Assembly: GCF_027622875.1 (NCBI RefSeq)
Contig: NZ_JAPZVP010000003.1
Coordinates: forward strand, 6,627 to 70,626
Reading direction: 5' to 3'
Source of the DNA: Glycomyces luteolus
Lineage (GTDB): Bacteria; Actinomycetota; Actinomycetes; Mycobacteriales; Micromonosporaceae
Length of the DNA: 64,000 nucleotides
The notes under the pieces are model-generated. The model was not told the origin of the DNA. It made no database searches and was given only the letters and a program-made list of their open reading frames with translations. Made by a program: the position numbers and the translations under genes. This document shows, in pieces, positions 36,248 through 44,440 of this stretch. Within the stretch, counting starts at the first letter, position 1, and each line of letters starts with the position of its first letter.

Positions 36248-37359
36248 TTCTCATCCTCCTCGGGGAGGGACGGGCGGTTCCAGAACGCCGGCCCCGGGGG
36301 CACCAGGAAGTCCGACTTCGCGATGAAGAAGCCTTCCTCGTCGACGGTGAACGGCAGCATCGGCAGGTGCCGGGTGGCCGGGCCGAAGACGGGGGCGGCG
36401 TTGTCGACCACGTTGAACTGCGACTGGTGGCACGGGCACAGCAGCCGCTGGCTCTGCTGCTCGTAGAGGCTGGTCGGGCAGCCGACGTGGGTGCAGATCT
36501 TCGAATAGGCCACGAAGTTGCCCCAGAGCGCGTCGACGTCCTGGTACATCGGGTACAGGTTCCCCCGCAGGACTTCGGCGTCGGCGTCGCGCAGGTGGAT
36601 CAGCAGCACCGGCGAGGTCGGGTGCTGGTTGGTCGCGCCGTGGTCGATCGCCGGGTAGACGGTGATCTGACCACCGACGGAGACCATGTCGGGGCGCACC
36701 AGGGCGCCGTCCTTCATCATGAAGCGGATCGGCTCGCCGTCGTTGTGCTTCTCGGCGTTCCAGCCGGTGACGGTGAGCATGTCGCCCGGGTCCTTGATGA
36801 GCGCGCCCAGCGGGGCGATCGCGGCCAGGCCGAGCGGCGCGGCGCCCAGGAGGGCGGCCTTCACCAGGAACGGCCGGCGCTTGAGGCCCATGTCCTCGAC
36901 CATGTTGTCCACGGTCGCCTCGGCGATCTTGCGGTCGTCCGAAGACGAGCCGCCGTCGTGGCGGTCCTGGATCAGCTCCTCGACCGGGAGCAGCTTCTTC
37001 GCCCAGGTGAGCACGCCGACGGCGAAGAACAGCAGCGAGAGTCCGAGCGTGGTGCCGAGCACCGGCGTGTACCAGGTCTGGAGGTCGCGCCAGGTGGCCG
37101 CGCCCTCGTACTCCCAGGGCCACCAGATGTAGGCCGCCACGAACGCGGTCGCGAAGAGGCCGGAGAACAGGAACAGGCCGCTGACGATGCGCTCCATGCG
37201 CTTCTCGGCTTTGGTCCCCGGCTTCGCGAAACGCGGCTCGTAGTGAATGATCTCGATGTCGTCGCGACGCAGGCCCTCTTTGTAGACCTCGAAGCGGCTG
37301 AGCTTCGGGTTGCTCAGGTCCACCGGTTCGGGCGGGTTGCTGTCGTTGTGGGCACTCAC
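36244..37359 (-). CDS. qcrA: Rieske iron-sulfur subunit of the bc1 complex
   Basis: Carries the [2Fe-2S] cluster that passes electrons from menaquinol to cytochrome c. The 371 residues include three hydrophobic segments (about 60-80, 105-125, 170-190), typical of actinobacterial QcrA. The cluster motifs are CTHVGCPT and CPCHQSQF near residues 295 and 317. The GTG start overlaps the qcrC stop by four bases and the 3-prime end overlaps qcrB by four, so the three are translated together. Confidence 0.96.
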   Translation of the reverse strand: MSAHNDSNPPEPVDLSNPKLSRFEVYKEGLRRDDIEIIHYEPRFAKPGTKAEKRMERIVSGLFLFSGLFATAFVAAYIWWPWEYEGAATWRDLQTWYTPVLGTTLGLSLLFFAVGVLTWAKKLLPVEELIQDRHDGGSSSDDRKIAEATVDNMVEDMGLKRRPFLVKAALLGAAPLGLAAIAPLGALIKDPGDMLTVTGWNAEKHNDGEPIRFMMKDGALVRPDMVSVGGQITVYPAIDHGATNQHPTSPVLLIHLRDADAEVLRGNLYPMYQDVDALWGNFVAYSKICTHVGCPTSLYEQQSQRLLCPCHQSQFNVVDNAAPVFGPATRHLPMLPFTVDEEGFFIAKSDFLVPPGPAFWNRPSLPEEDEK

Positions 37360-38165
37360 GATTTACCTGCAATCCAGAGCGTGGTCAGCAGGAGCGCGGT
37401 CATGCCGACCAGGAAGATGGCCAGTCCTTCGGTGGCCGGTCCGAAACGGCCGAGAGTGAACACCCCGCCCGGGTCCCTGTCCTCGTTCACGAGGTACTGG
37501 ACGTAGGCGATGAGTTCGGCCTTCTGCTCGGGGGTGAGCTCGTTGTCGGCGAAGACCGGCATGTTCTGCGGGCCGGTGAGCATCGCCTGGTAGATCTCGT
37601 CGTTGCTGACGCCCTCCAGGGAGGGGGCGTGCGCACCTGAGGAGAGGGCGCCGCCGCCGCCGGCGTAGCCGTGGCAGGAGGAGCAGTTGACGCGGTAGAG
37701 CTCGCCGCCCGCGGCCACGTCGGCATCCTCGACCATCGCGTCGAGGTCGTCGGGGGTCCCGGCGCCGCCGCCGAGGTACTCGATGTAGGCCCCGAGCCAC
37801 GCGGCCTCTTCTTCGGTGAAGACCGGGTAGTTCGTGCTGGGGGCCTGAGCGCCCTGCGCGGCCATCGGCATGCGGCCGGTGTTCACCTGGAACTCGACGG
37901 CGGCGGAGCCGACGCCGATGAGGCTCGGTCCGCGCCCTTCGACGCCTTCGCCGTTATCGCCGTGGCAGGTGATGCAGCTGGTGTCGTAGAGTTCCTGGCC
38001 CTTGACGGCCTCGGAGTCGATCGCGTTGGCCTCGGACTCCTGGGCGTACAGGCTCGGGGAGAACGCCGAGTAGAGCCCTCCGACGATGACCAGTGCGCCG
38101 GTGAACCTGGCCAGCGCGCCGAGGCGCTTGCGCCAGCCTCGCCGGCGTTTCGCTGATGCAGCCAC
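37356..38165 (-). CDS. qcrC: Diheme cytochrome c subunit of the bc1 complex
   Basis: Membrane-anchored diheme cytochrome c that replaces soluble cytochrome c in actinobacteria. The 269 residues have an N-terminal anchor (about 20-38), two c-type domains with CITCH (about 64-68) and CSSCH (about 162-166) heme motifs, Met-containing loops, and a C-terminal transmembrane helix (about 245-265). The start is GTG. It overlaps qcrA by four bases and follows ctaE after a hairpin-rich gap of about 170 bases. Confidence 0.96.
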   Translation of the reverse strand: MAASAKRRRGWRKRLGALARFTGALVIVGGLYSAFSPSLYAQESEANAIDSEAVKGQELYDTSCITCHGDNGEGVEGRGPSLIGVGSAAVEFQVNTGRMPMAAQGAQAPSTNYPVFTEEEAAWLGAYIEYLGGGAGTPDDLDAMVEDADVAAGGELYRVNCSSCHGYAGGGGALSSGAHAPSLEGVSNDEIYQAMLTGPQNMPVFADNELTPEQKAELIAYVQYLVNEDRDPGGVFTLGRFGPATEGLAIFLVGMTALLLTTLWIAGKS

Positions 38166-38273
38166 GGTTGTTGCCTCACCTTTTATCTAGCTCTCGGACC
38201 GGACGGGGCCCTGTTCGGTCCCGGTTCGGCCGGCGGCCGCCTCCGGGCGGCGGCCGTCGCATTTCTCGGATGC

Positions 38274-38294
38274 GGCTCCGGCGGGGCCGGAGCC
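38274..38294. terminator. Hairpin between ctaE and qcrC
   Basis: A perfect 9-bp stem GGCTCCGGC with a 3-base loop, without a T-run. It lies inside a gene cluster usually transcribed together, so it may cause partial termination or mark an RNA-processing point. A second GC-rich hairpin (CGGCCGCC region, about 38240-38267) is adjacent. Confidence 0.5.
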
Positions 38295-38338
38295 TGACTT
38301 GCTTCGGGTCAGTTCACAGGCGAACCGGCCGGGGTGTT

Positions 38339-38953
38339 TCAGTACTGGGCCATCGGAAGGAAGTAGATCACGGCGAAGAGCGCGATCCAGACCACGTCGA
38401 CGAAGTGCCAGTAGTAGGACACCACGATGGACGCGGTGGCCTGGGCGGGGTTGAAGCGCCCCATCGTCGTGCGGATGAGGTAGACGATGAAGGCGACGAG
38501 GCCGCCGGTCACGTGGAGACCGTGGAAGCCGGTCGTCAGGTAGAACATCGTCCAGTAGCCGTCGGCCGAGATCGAGTGGCCTTCGGTGACCAGGTTCCGG
38601 TACTCGTTCACCTGGCCCAGGACGAAGACGAGCCCCATCACGAACGTGACCGCGAACCAGAGCCGCAGCTTGTACACGTCGCCACGCTCGGCGGCGAAGA
38701 CGCCCAGCTGGCAGGTGATCGAGGAGGCCACGAGGATCACGGTGAACACCAGCGCGTACGGGATCGTCAGGTGCTCGTATCCGGCCTCGTACATCGCGGG
38801 GGCGGCGGCCTGGATGGAGAAGTACATCGCGAACAGGCCCGCAAAGAACATCAGTTCGCTGCTCAACCACACGATGGTGCCGACACTGACGACGTTGGGC
38901 CGCGTCAGTGAGTGGATACGGCTGGGGTCGATAGTTGCTTCGGCGGCAGTCAC
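38339..38953 (-). CDS. ctaE: Cytochrome c oxidase subunit III
   Basis: Subunit III of the aa3 oxidase, partner of the bcc complex. The 204 residues contain five to six transmembrane segments and family motifs: [17 protein letters not shown] (about 32-48), [10 protein letters not shown] and [15 protein letters not shown]. The GTG at 38953 is preferred because TAATAA lies seven bases upstream, giving a leaderless transcript; GTG at 38959 is two codons longer. It is the first gene of the ctaE-qcrCAB group, divergent from the receiver-like gene. Confidence 0.94.
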   Translation of the reverse strand: MTAAEATIDPSRIHSLTRPNVVSVGTIVWLSSELMFFAGLFAMYFSIQAAAPAMYEAGYEHLTIPYALVFTVILVASSITCQLGVFAAERGDVYKLRLWFAVTFVMGLVFVLGQVNEYRNLVTEGHSISADGYWTMFYLTTGFHGLHVTGGLVAFIVYLIRTTMGRFNPAQATASIVVSYYWHFVDVVWIALFAVIYFLPMAQY

Positions 38954-39138
38954 GCGCACATTATTACGGTCCGGCGGGCCCAAGCTGCGCATGGGGTGTG
39001 TTTTTCGCGCGTGTCGAGCGGTTGTAGGCTCCCAGGCTTCTCACATCAAGTGCCCAGGTCATTCCAGGTTCGGCCAATGTGGGCACTCGGTTCGGGGGAA
39101 GTGGCCGCGCCGGTCTTCCCATTTCAGTGTGGCCGGTT

Positions 39139-39151
39139 TAATATGCGAGGC
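39139..39151 (+). promoter_or_regulatory. Leaderless promoter (-10 TAATAT)
   Basis: TAATAT ends seven bases before the GTG at 39152. This spacing decides the start of the receiver-like protein, because the longer frame has no ribosome site. Confidence 0.6.
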
Positions 39152-39577
39152 GTGACTACCTCAACGTCTGAGTACGCGGTCCTGCTGTACAGCCATCGAC
39201 CCGCGGTCATCGAGCAGATGCGCTCGGCGATCGGCGAGGAGCCGGTGGAGGGGGTGAAGATCGAGTACGCCGTCGCGAGCGAGTACGACGAGGCGGTGTC
39301 GCTGATCGACAAGTACGCCGTGGACCTGGTGCTGCTCGACGGCGAGGCGCAGCCCGCGGGCGGGCTGGGGATCGCCCGGCAGCTGCGGGACGAGTTCGAC
39401 GAGCCGCCGACGCTGGCCGTCGTGGTGGCTCGTGCCGCGGACCGGTGGCTGGCGGCGTGGTCGCGGGCGGATGCGGTGCTCATGCACCCCCTTAACCCCG
39501 TGACAACCGGGCAGACGGTTGTAGACTTGCTGGTCAGCCGCGCAGAAGGCGTGGCGCCGGCGCAGCGCGCCGCCTGA
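39152..39577 (+). CDS. Response-regulator receiver-like protein
   Basis: Protein of 141 residues resembling a single receiver domain. It opens with a strand (YAVLLYSHRP), has an Asp at the end of a buried strand (DLVLLDGEAQPAGG, about residue 64) where a phosphoacceptor would be, and ends with a helix after LMHPLNP. The usual acidic pair near the N-terminus and the conserved Lys are not evident, so phosphorylation is doubtful. No output domain and no kinase nearby. It is 22 bases upstream of trpD, possibly co-transcribed, and is a conserved neighbour of ctaE in related actinobacteria as far as I recall. Confidence 0.75.
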   Translation: MTTSTSEYAVLLYSHRPAVIEQMRSAIGEEPVEGVKIEYAVASEYDEAVSLIDKYAVDLVLLDGEAQPAGGLGIARQLRDEFDEPPTLAVVVARAADRWLAAWSRADAVLMHPLNPVTTGQTVVDLLVSRAEGVAPAQRAA

Positions 39578-39599
39578 CCTCCCCTTTTCAGGAGTCCTT

Positions 39600-40661
39600 A
39601 TGTCTAGTGCGACCTGGCCTGACGTTCTCGGCCGCCTTTCGAACGGCGACCATCTCGATGAGGCCAGCGCGGACTGGGCGATGGCCCAGATCATGGCGGG
39701 GAACGCCGATCCGGCGCAGTTGGCGGCGTTCGCGGTGCTGCTGCGCTCAAAGGGTGAGACGCCCGAGGAGATCGGGGCGATCGCGGGCCGGATGCTGGCG
39801 GAGACGACGCGTCTGGACCTGTCGGACCTGGGCGTCGCGGTGGACATCGTGGGGACCGGCGGCGACGGGTCGAACTCGGTGAACATCTCGACGATGGCGG
39901 CGATCGTGGTCGCCGCGTCGGGTGTGCCGGTGATCAAGCACGGTAACCGTTCGGCGTCGTCGAGCGTGGGTTCGGCGGACCTGCTGGAGGCGCTGGGCGT
40001 GGACCTGGAGGCCACGGCCGAGCGGGTGGAGGCCTCGGTGCGCGAGATCGGCATCGGCTTCGCGTTCGCGCGGACGTTCCACCCGGGGATGCGGCATGCG
40101 GGCCCGGTGCGGGCCGCGCTGGGTATTCCGACGGTGTTCAACCTGCTCGGGCCGCTGACGAACCCGGGTCAGCCGGCGGCGGGCCTGATCGGCTGCGCGG
40201 ACCCGGTGAAGGCGCCGCTCATGGCGCAGGTGTTCGCGGCGCGGGGCGCTTCGGTGTTCGTGGTGCGCGGCGACGACGGCCTGGACGAGATCTCGACCTC
40301 GGCGACGACCTCCGAGTGGGTGGTGTCGGGCGGGCGGGTCTCGCAGGGCTCGATCGACATCGAGGAGTTCGGCCTGATGCAGGCCGGGCCGGAGGCGCTT
40401 CGCGGCGGCGACATCGTGTTCAACACGGCGGTGGCGCGCGAGGTGTTCGCGGGCGGGAACCGACCGGTGCGGGACGCGGTGCTCATCAACGCGGCGGCGG
40501 CCCTGGCGTCGCGGCAGGGCCTGATCGATGGCGTCGATCTGCATGACGTGAAGACCCGCAAGGGCCTGCTGGAGTCGAACCTCGTCCTGGCGGCGAAGGC
40601 CATCGACGAGGGCAAGGCGACCGAGCTGATCGAGCGCTGGGCCGAGTTCAGCAAGCAGTAA
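39600..40661 (+). CDS. trpD: Anthranilate phosphoribosyltransferase
   Basis: Transfers the phosphoribosyl group from PRPP to anthranilate, the second step of tryptophan synthesis. The 353 residues match the family. The PRPP-binding motif GTGGDGSNSVNIST (about 83-96) and the anthranilate-site region KHGNRSASSSVGSADLLEALG are complete, followed by FLFA-like IGFAFARTFHP and GPLTNP. AGGAG lies upstream of the ATG. It is isolated from other trp genes, as is common in actinobacteria where trpD sits next to ctaE. Confidence 0.97.
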   Translation: MSSATWPDVLGRLSNGDHLDEASADWAMAQIMAGNADPAQLAAFAVLLRSKGETPEEIGAIAGRMLAETTRLDLSDLGVAVDIVGTGGDGSNSVNISTMAAIVVAASGVPVIKHGNRSASSSVGSADLLEALGVDLEATAERVEASVREIGIGFAFARTFHPGMRHAGPVRAALGIPTVFNLLGPLTNPGQPAAGLIGCADPVKAPLMAQVFAARGASVFVVRGDDGLDEISTSATTSEWVVSGGRVSQGSIDIEEFGLMQAGPEALRGGDIVFNTAVAREVFAGGNRPVRDAVLINAAAALASRQGLIDGVDLHDVKTRKGLLESNLVLAAKAIDEGKATELIERWAEFSKQ

Positions 40662-40675
40662 CGCGAAACGTCAAG

Positions 40676-40706
40676 GGCGGGGGGCGCATTGCGCCTCCCG
40701 CCTTTT
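40676..40706. terminator. Terminator of trpD
   Basis: A 12-bp stem with one G-T pair and a 3-base loop, followed by TTTT on the plus strand, between convergent trpD and the zinc-ribbon gene. Confidence 0.85.
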
Positions 40707-40717
40707 CGCGTGTCCGG

Positions 40718-41500
40718 CTACGTGTACTTCTTGAGCTCGCCCTCGGAGGGGAGCGAGGTCGGCTTGGATTGCGGCAGTTCGGTTCTGATGAGGACGCAGC
40801 CGCATTCCTCGCAGCGGATGACCTCGTCGATCGGGGCGGACTTGATCGGGATCATGTCGGCCGGGGACTTCTCGAGCCGGCAGGAGCCGCACCGGCGGCC
40901 GACGAGTTCGGCGGCGGCGATGGGCTGCTTCGCGTGGATGCGCTCGTAGAGCTCCACGAGCCGGTCGGGGATGTTGATGACGAGCGCCTCGCGCGTGGAG
41001 GTCGCGTCGGCGGTCTCGGCGTCGATCTCCCCGAGCTGGCGGCCGCGGTCGGCCTCGGCGTCGGCGAGGACCTGGCGCGACTCCTCGACCTGGCGGCGGA
41101 TGTCGGTGAGCTCGGCTTCGAGGCCTTCGCGGCGCTCCATGAGCTCGAGCTCGTCGTCTTCGAGGCTGCCCTGGCGCCGGGCGAGGGACTCGAGTTCGCT
41201 CTGCAGCCCTTCGAGTTCCTTCGCGGTGGCGGCGCCGGACGCCATGCGGGCGCGGTCGTTTTCGGCGCGTTTGGTGACGAGCTCGACCTCGCGTTCGACG
41301 CGTTCGATGTCGCGGTCGAGGTCGGCGAGGTCGCCCGTGAGGTTCGCGGCCTTGTCGGCGAGGGCGCGCTGGCGCTGGACGGCCGTGGCGTAGGCCGGGT
41401 CGGCGTCGAGCTTCTTGCGGCGCTGGCCCAGCTGGGTGAGCTGGGTGTCGACCGCCTGGAGTTCGAGCAGTCGGCGCTGATCGAAAAGGTCGGCTTTCAA
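40718..41500 (-). CDS. Coiled-coil protein with C4 zinc ribbon (DUF164 family)
   Basis: Protein of 260 residues with a long Ala/Glu/Arg-rich coiled coil (about 10-175) and a C-terminal zinc ribbon formed by CGSC (about 205-208) and CEEC (about 231-234). This family is widespread in actinobacteria, and its molecular role is not settled. It starts at a TTG two bases after the Nif3-family gene, a coupling conserved in the phylum, and follows it in the same transcript. Confidence 0.88.
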   Translation of the reverse strand: MKADLFDQRRLLELQAVDTQLTQLGQRRKKLDADPAYATAVQRQRALADKAANLTGDLADLDRDIERVEREVELVTKRAENDRARMASGAATAKELEGLQSELESLARRQGSLEDDELELMERREGLEAELTDIRRQVEESRQVLADAEADRGRQLGEIDAETADATSTREALVINIPDRLVELYERIHAKQPIAAAELVGRRCGSCRLEKSPADMIPIKSAPIDEVIRCEECGCVLIRTELPQSKPTSLPSEGELKKYT

Positions 41501-41501
41501 C

Positions 41502-42326
41502 CTAGTTCACCCCGGTTTTCTGATGGATGGTCCACGGATCGGTGTCGAGGTCGGAGACGAGGACGTCGTCGACCAGACGGGACAGTTGCTCGGCAACGAT
41601 ATCGAGCCACGGTCGCTCGGTGGCCCAGTGGGCGGCGTCGATGAGGGCCGGGCCGCTCCGGGCGAGGTGCTCGCTCGCCGGATGGTGGCGGAGATCGGCG
41701 GTCAGATAGGCGTTGGCGCCCGCCGCGAGGGCGTCGGCGAGGTAGGAGTCGCCGGCGCCGCCGCAGACGGCGACGGTGCTGACCTGCCGGTCGGGGTCGC
41801 CCGCGGCGCGGACGCCGCTGACCGTCGAAGGGAGGGCCTTCGCGGCGCGTTCGAGGAGCGCGCCGAGGGTGAGCGGGGCGGGGAGGCGCCCGATGCGGCC
41901 GATGCCGCGGCCGGAGCCGTGGTGCTCGGCGTCGGTGAGCGGCCGCAGGGGCCTGAGGTCGACGAGACCGAGCCGGTCGGCGAGGGCGTCGGAGACCCCG
42001 GGGTTCGCGACGTCGGCGTTGGTGTGGGCGACGTAGAGGCCCATGCCGGACTCGATGAGGGTGTGGACGAGGTCGCCCTTGTAGTCGGCGGCGGGGTCGA
42101 GGCTGGAGACGCCGCGCAGGAGGAGGGGGTGGTGGGCGACGATGAGGTCGCAGTCGTTCTCGATGGCTTCGATGACGGTGGCGGGCACGACGTCCACGAC
42201 GCAGAGGATTCTGCGGACGGAGTTGCCGCCGCGGCCGCAGACGAGTCCGACCCGGTCCCAGTCCTCGGCCCAGCGACGCGGGTACAGGTCGTCGAGTGCA
42301 GCGGTGATCTCGCTGAGCGTGCGCAT
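41502..42326 (-). CDS. Nif3-like dinuclear metal-centre hexameric protein (DUF34)
   Basis: Member of the NIF3/DUF34 family, toroidal hexamers with two metal ions per subunit. The reported link is to GTP cyclohydrolase I type 2-like activity, but this is not established. The 274 residues carry the metal ligands: IVAHHPLLLRG (about 62-72), YVAHTNAD (about 99-106), and a C-terminal DAAHWATE, where Glu and His complete the site. The ATG at 42326 follows TAAACT by six bases, so the message is leaderless. It is translationally close to the zinc-ribbon protein. Confidence 0.92.
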   Translation of the reverse strand: MRTLSEITAALDDLYPRRWAEDWDRVGLVCGRGGNSVRRILCVVDVVPATVIEAIENDCDLIVAHHPLLLRGVSSLDPAADYKGDLVHTLIESGMGLYVAHTNADVANPGVSDALADRLGLVDLRPLRPLTDAEHHGSGRGIGRIGRLPAPLTLGALLERAAKALPSTVSGVRAAGDPDRQVSTVAVCGGAGDSYLADALAAGANAYLTADLRHHPASEHLARSGPALIDAAHWATERPWLDIVAEQLSRLVDDVLVSDLDTDPWTIHQKTGVN

Positions 42327-42338
42327 CTTTGCAGTTTA
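42327..42338 (-). promoter_or_regulatory. Leaderless promoter (-10 TAAACT)
   Basis: On the reverse strand TAAACT is followed by GCAAAG and the ATG of the Nif3-family gene. Confidence 0.6.
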
Positions 42339-42412
42339 GGGCGGTGCCCGGAGCTCGAGCAGCTTGGCTCCGGACACCGTCCAACGCACCTTGCCGGTGC
42401 AGCCGATGGCGA

Positions 42413-43651
42413 CTAGTTCAGGGCGCCGACCTCCTCGGCGAGGCGGCGCAGGTCTTGGGCCGGTTCGCCCTTGGTGCGATGCAGGATCTGATCGATGAGC
42501 TCGATCGCGACCGGGCGGCAGCGCACCTCGGCCGGGGCGTGGCGGTCGGCCGTCACGAGGTGGCGGCTGGCCCGTTCCATGTCCCCCACCTGGACGCACG
42601 CGCGCGTCATGTCGAGGTGGTGGTGCGCGCGCCGCTCGGCCACGAGATCGGCCAAGGCGGCGGGCGGGATGCGGTCGTGGACGGCGAGGGCGTCGCCGCC
42701 TTCGCCGAGTTCGACGAACGCGGCGGCGCGGTGGACCATGACATTGGTCGGACCGAAGGACGTGTAGTAGTAGTTGGCGTCGCGGCCGAGGATGTTGGCG
42801 GCGCGCGAGGCGCTGTCGAGCAGGTCGCCGCTGGTGGTGCCGTCGCCGGCGAGGGCGGCGGCCATGGCGCCTTGGAGGAGGAGGGCGCCGTAGACGCTGA
42901 TCTGGGCAGGGGTGGAGTTCTCGCCGCCGAACTCTGAGATGAGGCCGTGGGCGACTTGGACGTTGAGGTCGAGTGCGGCCTGGTGGCGCCCGAGTGCCCT
43001 GAGCGCGTTGGCGACCCGTGTCGTGGCGATGCCGGCGAGGAGCGGGTCGTTGCCGCGGTTGGCGGCGGAGATGGCGCGGTCGGCGGCGAGCCAGGCGAGT
43101 TGGGCCTCACCGAGTTTGCGGAGCACGGTCGAGGCGATCTGGTAGACCTGCGTCATGAGTTCGGCGGCGTCGGCGCTGCTCCCGCCGACGGGGCGGTCTT
43201 CGGCGACGGGAGTGTCGCGCAGGAGCTGGATGAGCGAGCGGGCGACGACCGGGTAGTGGCCCTTCTCGAAGGCGAGCCAGCAGTAGTTGACGGATCCGCG
43301 GAGTTCGGGGATCGGGGTGGATTCGATCGGTGCGGCTTCGAGGAAGCGTCCGAGGCGTTCGTAGCGTTCGAGCGATTGCCGGATGGATTCGACTTCGACC
43401 TGGTCGAGGCAGCCGCCGAGGCCGGGGCGCCGTCGGGGTTCGCGGCCGAGCAGCTGCCCGGCGTCGATGCTGAGGGCTTCGGCGAGTTCGGTGATGACCG
43501 AGTACTTGTCGAGGCGGCGGACGCCGCGTTCGATCTTGTCGACCCAGCTCTTGGACTTGCCGATGCGGTCGGCGAAGACTTGCTGGGACATGCCTCGGCG
43601 TTGTCGCCAATAGGCGACGCGCCGTCCCATCGGTTGTGTTTCGGACTCCAT
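42413..43651 (-). CDS. XRE-family regulator with tetratricopeptide-like C-terminal region
   Basis: DNA-binding protein of 412 residues. An N-terminal helix-turn-helix (RVAYWRQRRGMSQQVFADRIGKSKSWVDKIERG, about 10-42, given here only as landmarks) is followed by about 340 residues of Ala/Leu-rich paired helices resembling tetratricopeptide repeats. This architecture is common in actinobacterial signalling regulators that bind a small protein or peptide. The ATG at 43651 has GGTGGGG upstream; a GTG four codons earlier is possible. It is divergent from the small membrane protein, across a region with an exact inverted repeat. Confidence 0.88.
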   Translation of the reverse strand: MESETQPMGRRVAYWRQRRGMSQQVFADRIGKSKSWVDKIERGVRRLDKYSVITELAEALSIDAGQLLGREPRRRPGLGGCLDQVEVESIRQSLERYERLGRFLEAAPIESTPIPELRGSVNYCWLAFEKGHYPVVARSLIQLLRDTPVAEDRPVGGSSADAAELMTQVYQIASTVLRKLGEAQLAWLAADRAISAANRGNDPLLAGIATTRVANALRALGRHQAALDLNVQVAHGLISEFGGENSTPAQISVYGALLLQGAMAAALAGDGTTSGDLLDSASRAANILGRDANYYYTSFGPTNVMVHRAAAFVELGEGGDALAVHDRIPPAALADLVAERRAHHHLDMTRACVQVGDMERASRHLVTADRHAPAEVRCRPVAIELIDQILHRTKGEPAQDLRRLAEEVGALN

Positions 43652-44059
43652 GTCAGACCCCACCGTCTATATAGGAGTTGGATGCGGATGGCCGTGTCGT
43701 TCGGTGTTCGGTGTGGCGGCCGTTCCTCCGGCCATGAGTCACGGCCGCCTCGTCGGAGCGCCTGCGCTTGTCAGCTGTGCTCGGTTGTCTTGACCCGCAC
43801 GGGCCCGGTGTCCTTTGGGGGCCGTGCCCTTTGGAGACTCCGGGTCTGTCGCCTTTGGCGTTCCGACACTAACTGTTTACCGTCTTTTACCTTCCGGCAC
43901 AACGGCCGCCAGCTGCCAATATCACGCTGCGCTTGAAGACGCTTACAGTGTTACTCGGCTGCAGCGCGTAGTAGCCGGTTATCAGGGGTTATGCCGGGTT
44001 TCGGTCGCCCGTTCGCGGGAAATCTGCACATGCAACGTGTCGATTCAAGGGCCTCCCTC
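43652..44059. other. Intergenic stretch between the XRE regulator and small membrane protein
   Basis: No supported gene. It includes TATATA about 20 bases upstream of the regulator start and imperfect direct repeats (GGTTATCAGGGGTTATG, about 43976-43992). The exact inverted repeat at 44060 ends it. Confidence 0.45.
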
Positions 44060-44083
44060 GTTGTGTCAGATATGAGACACAAC
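44060..44083. promoter_or_regulatory. Inverted repeat GTTGTGTC-N8-GACACAAC
   Basis: An exact 8-bp inverted repeat with an 8-base spacer, overlapping the predicted start of the small membrane protein. The half-site spacing suits a dimeric regulator, and the divergent XRE gene is the obvious candidate. An RNA hairpin over the start codon is an alternative. Confidence 0.5.
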
Positions 44084-44326
44084 CGAGTCGTCGCGCGTCG
44101 CGAACATCGACGCGCCTTCCGCAGGGCCTTCTTGACGGCCGCCATCGCCACCGCGGCGGCTTCCGCGCTGGGCTACGCGATCGCCTTCTCTCCGCTCGCC
44201 GGGTGGGTGACGACGGGCATCGCCGCGGCGGTCGCCGCGACCCTCTGGGTGGAGTCGCGCGGCCGGGCCGTATCGGCCCCGCCGGTCACCCCCGTCTACT
44301 ACTTCGGGCAGCAGGGCGACGACTGA
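44072..44326 (+). CDS. Small two-helix membrane protein
   Basis: Protein of about 84 residues of unknown function. A very basic N-terminus (RHNRVVARREHRRAFRRAF) is followed by two hydrophobic segments (about 22-40 and 43-60) and a C-terminal tail with VYYFGQQG. The start is uncertain: in-frame ATG at 44072, GTG at 44063 or ATG at 44030, none with a clear ribosome site. The inverted repeat spans the first two. Confidence 0.6.
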   Translation: MRHNRVVARREHRRAFRRAFLTAAIATAAASALGYAIAFSPLAGWVTTGIAAAVAATLWVESRGRAVSAPPVTPVYYFGQQGDD

Positions 44327-44397
44327 GAACGGACCCGCGGGCCATCGGCGCCTCCCGGCCCGCGGGCACCGCTCTCCCCGAAGGCCGGGCACGGACA

Positions 44398-44427
44398 GCG
44401 GCGGCCGCTCCACCAGGCGGCCGCCGC
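44398..44427. terminator. Bidirectional terminator
   Basis: A perfect 11-bp stem GCGGCGGCCGC with an 8-base loop between the convergent small membrane protein and metallophosphoesterase genes. Confidence 0.65.
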
Positions 44428-44440
44428 GTCGCGGTCTGGA

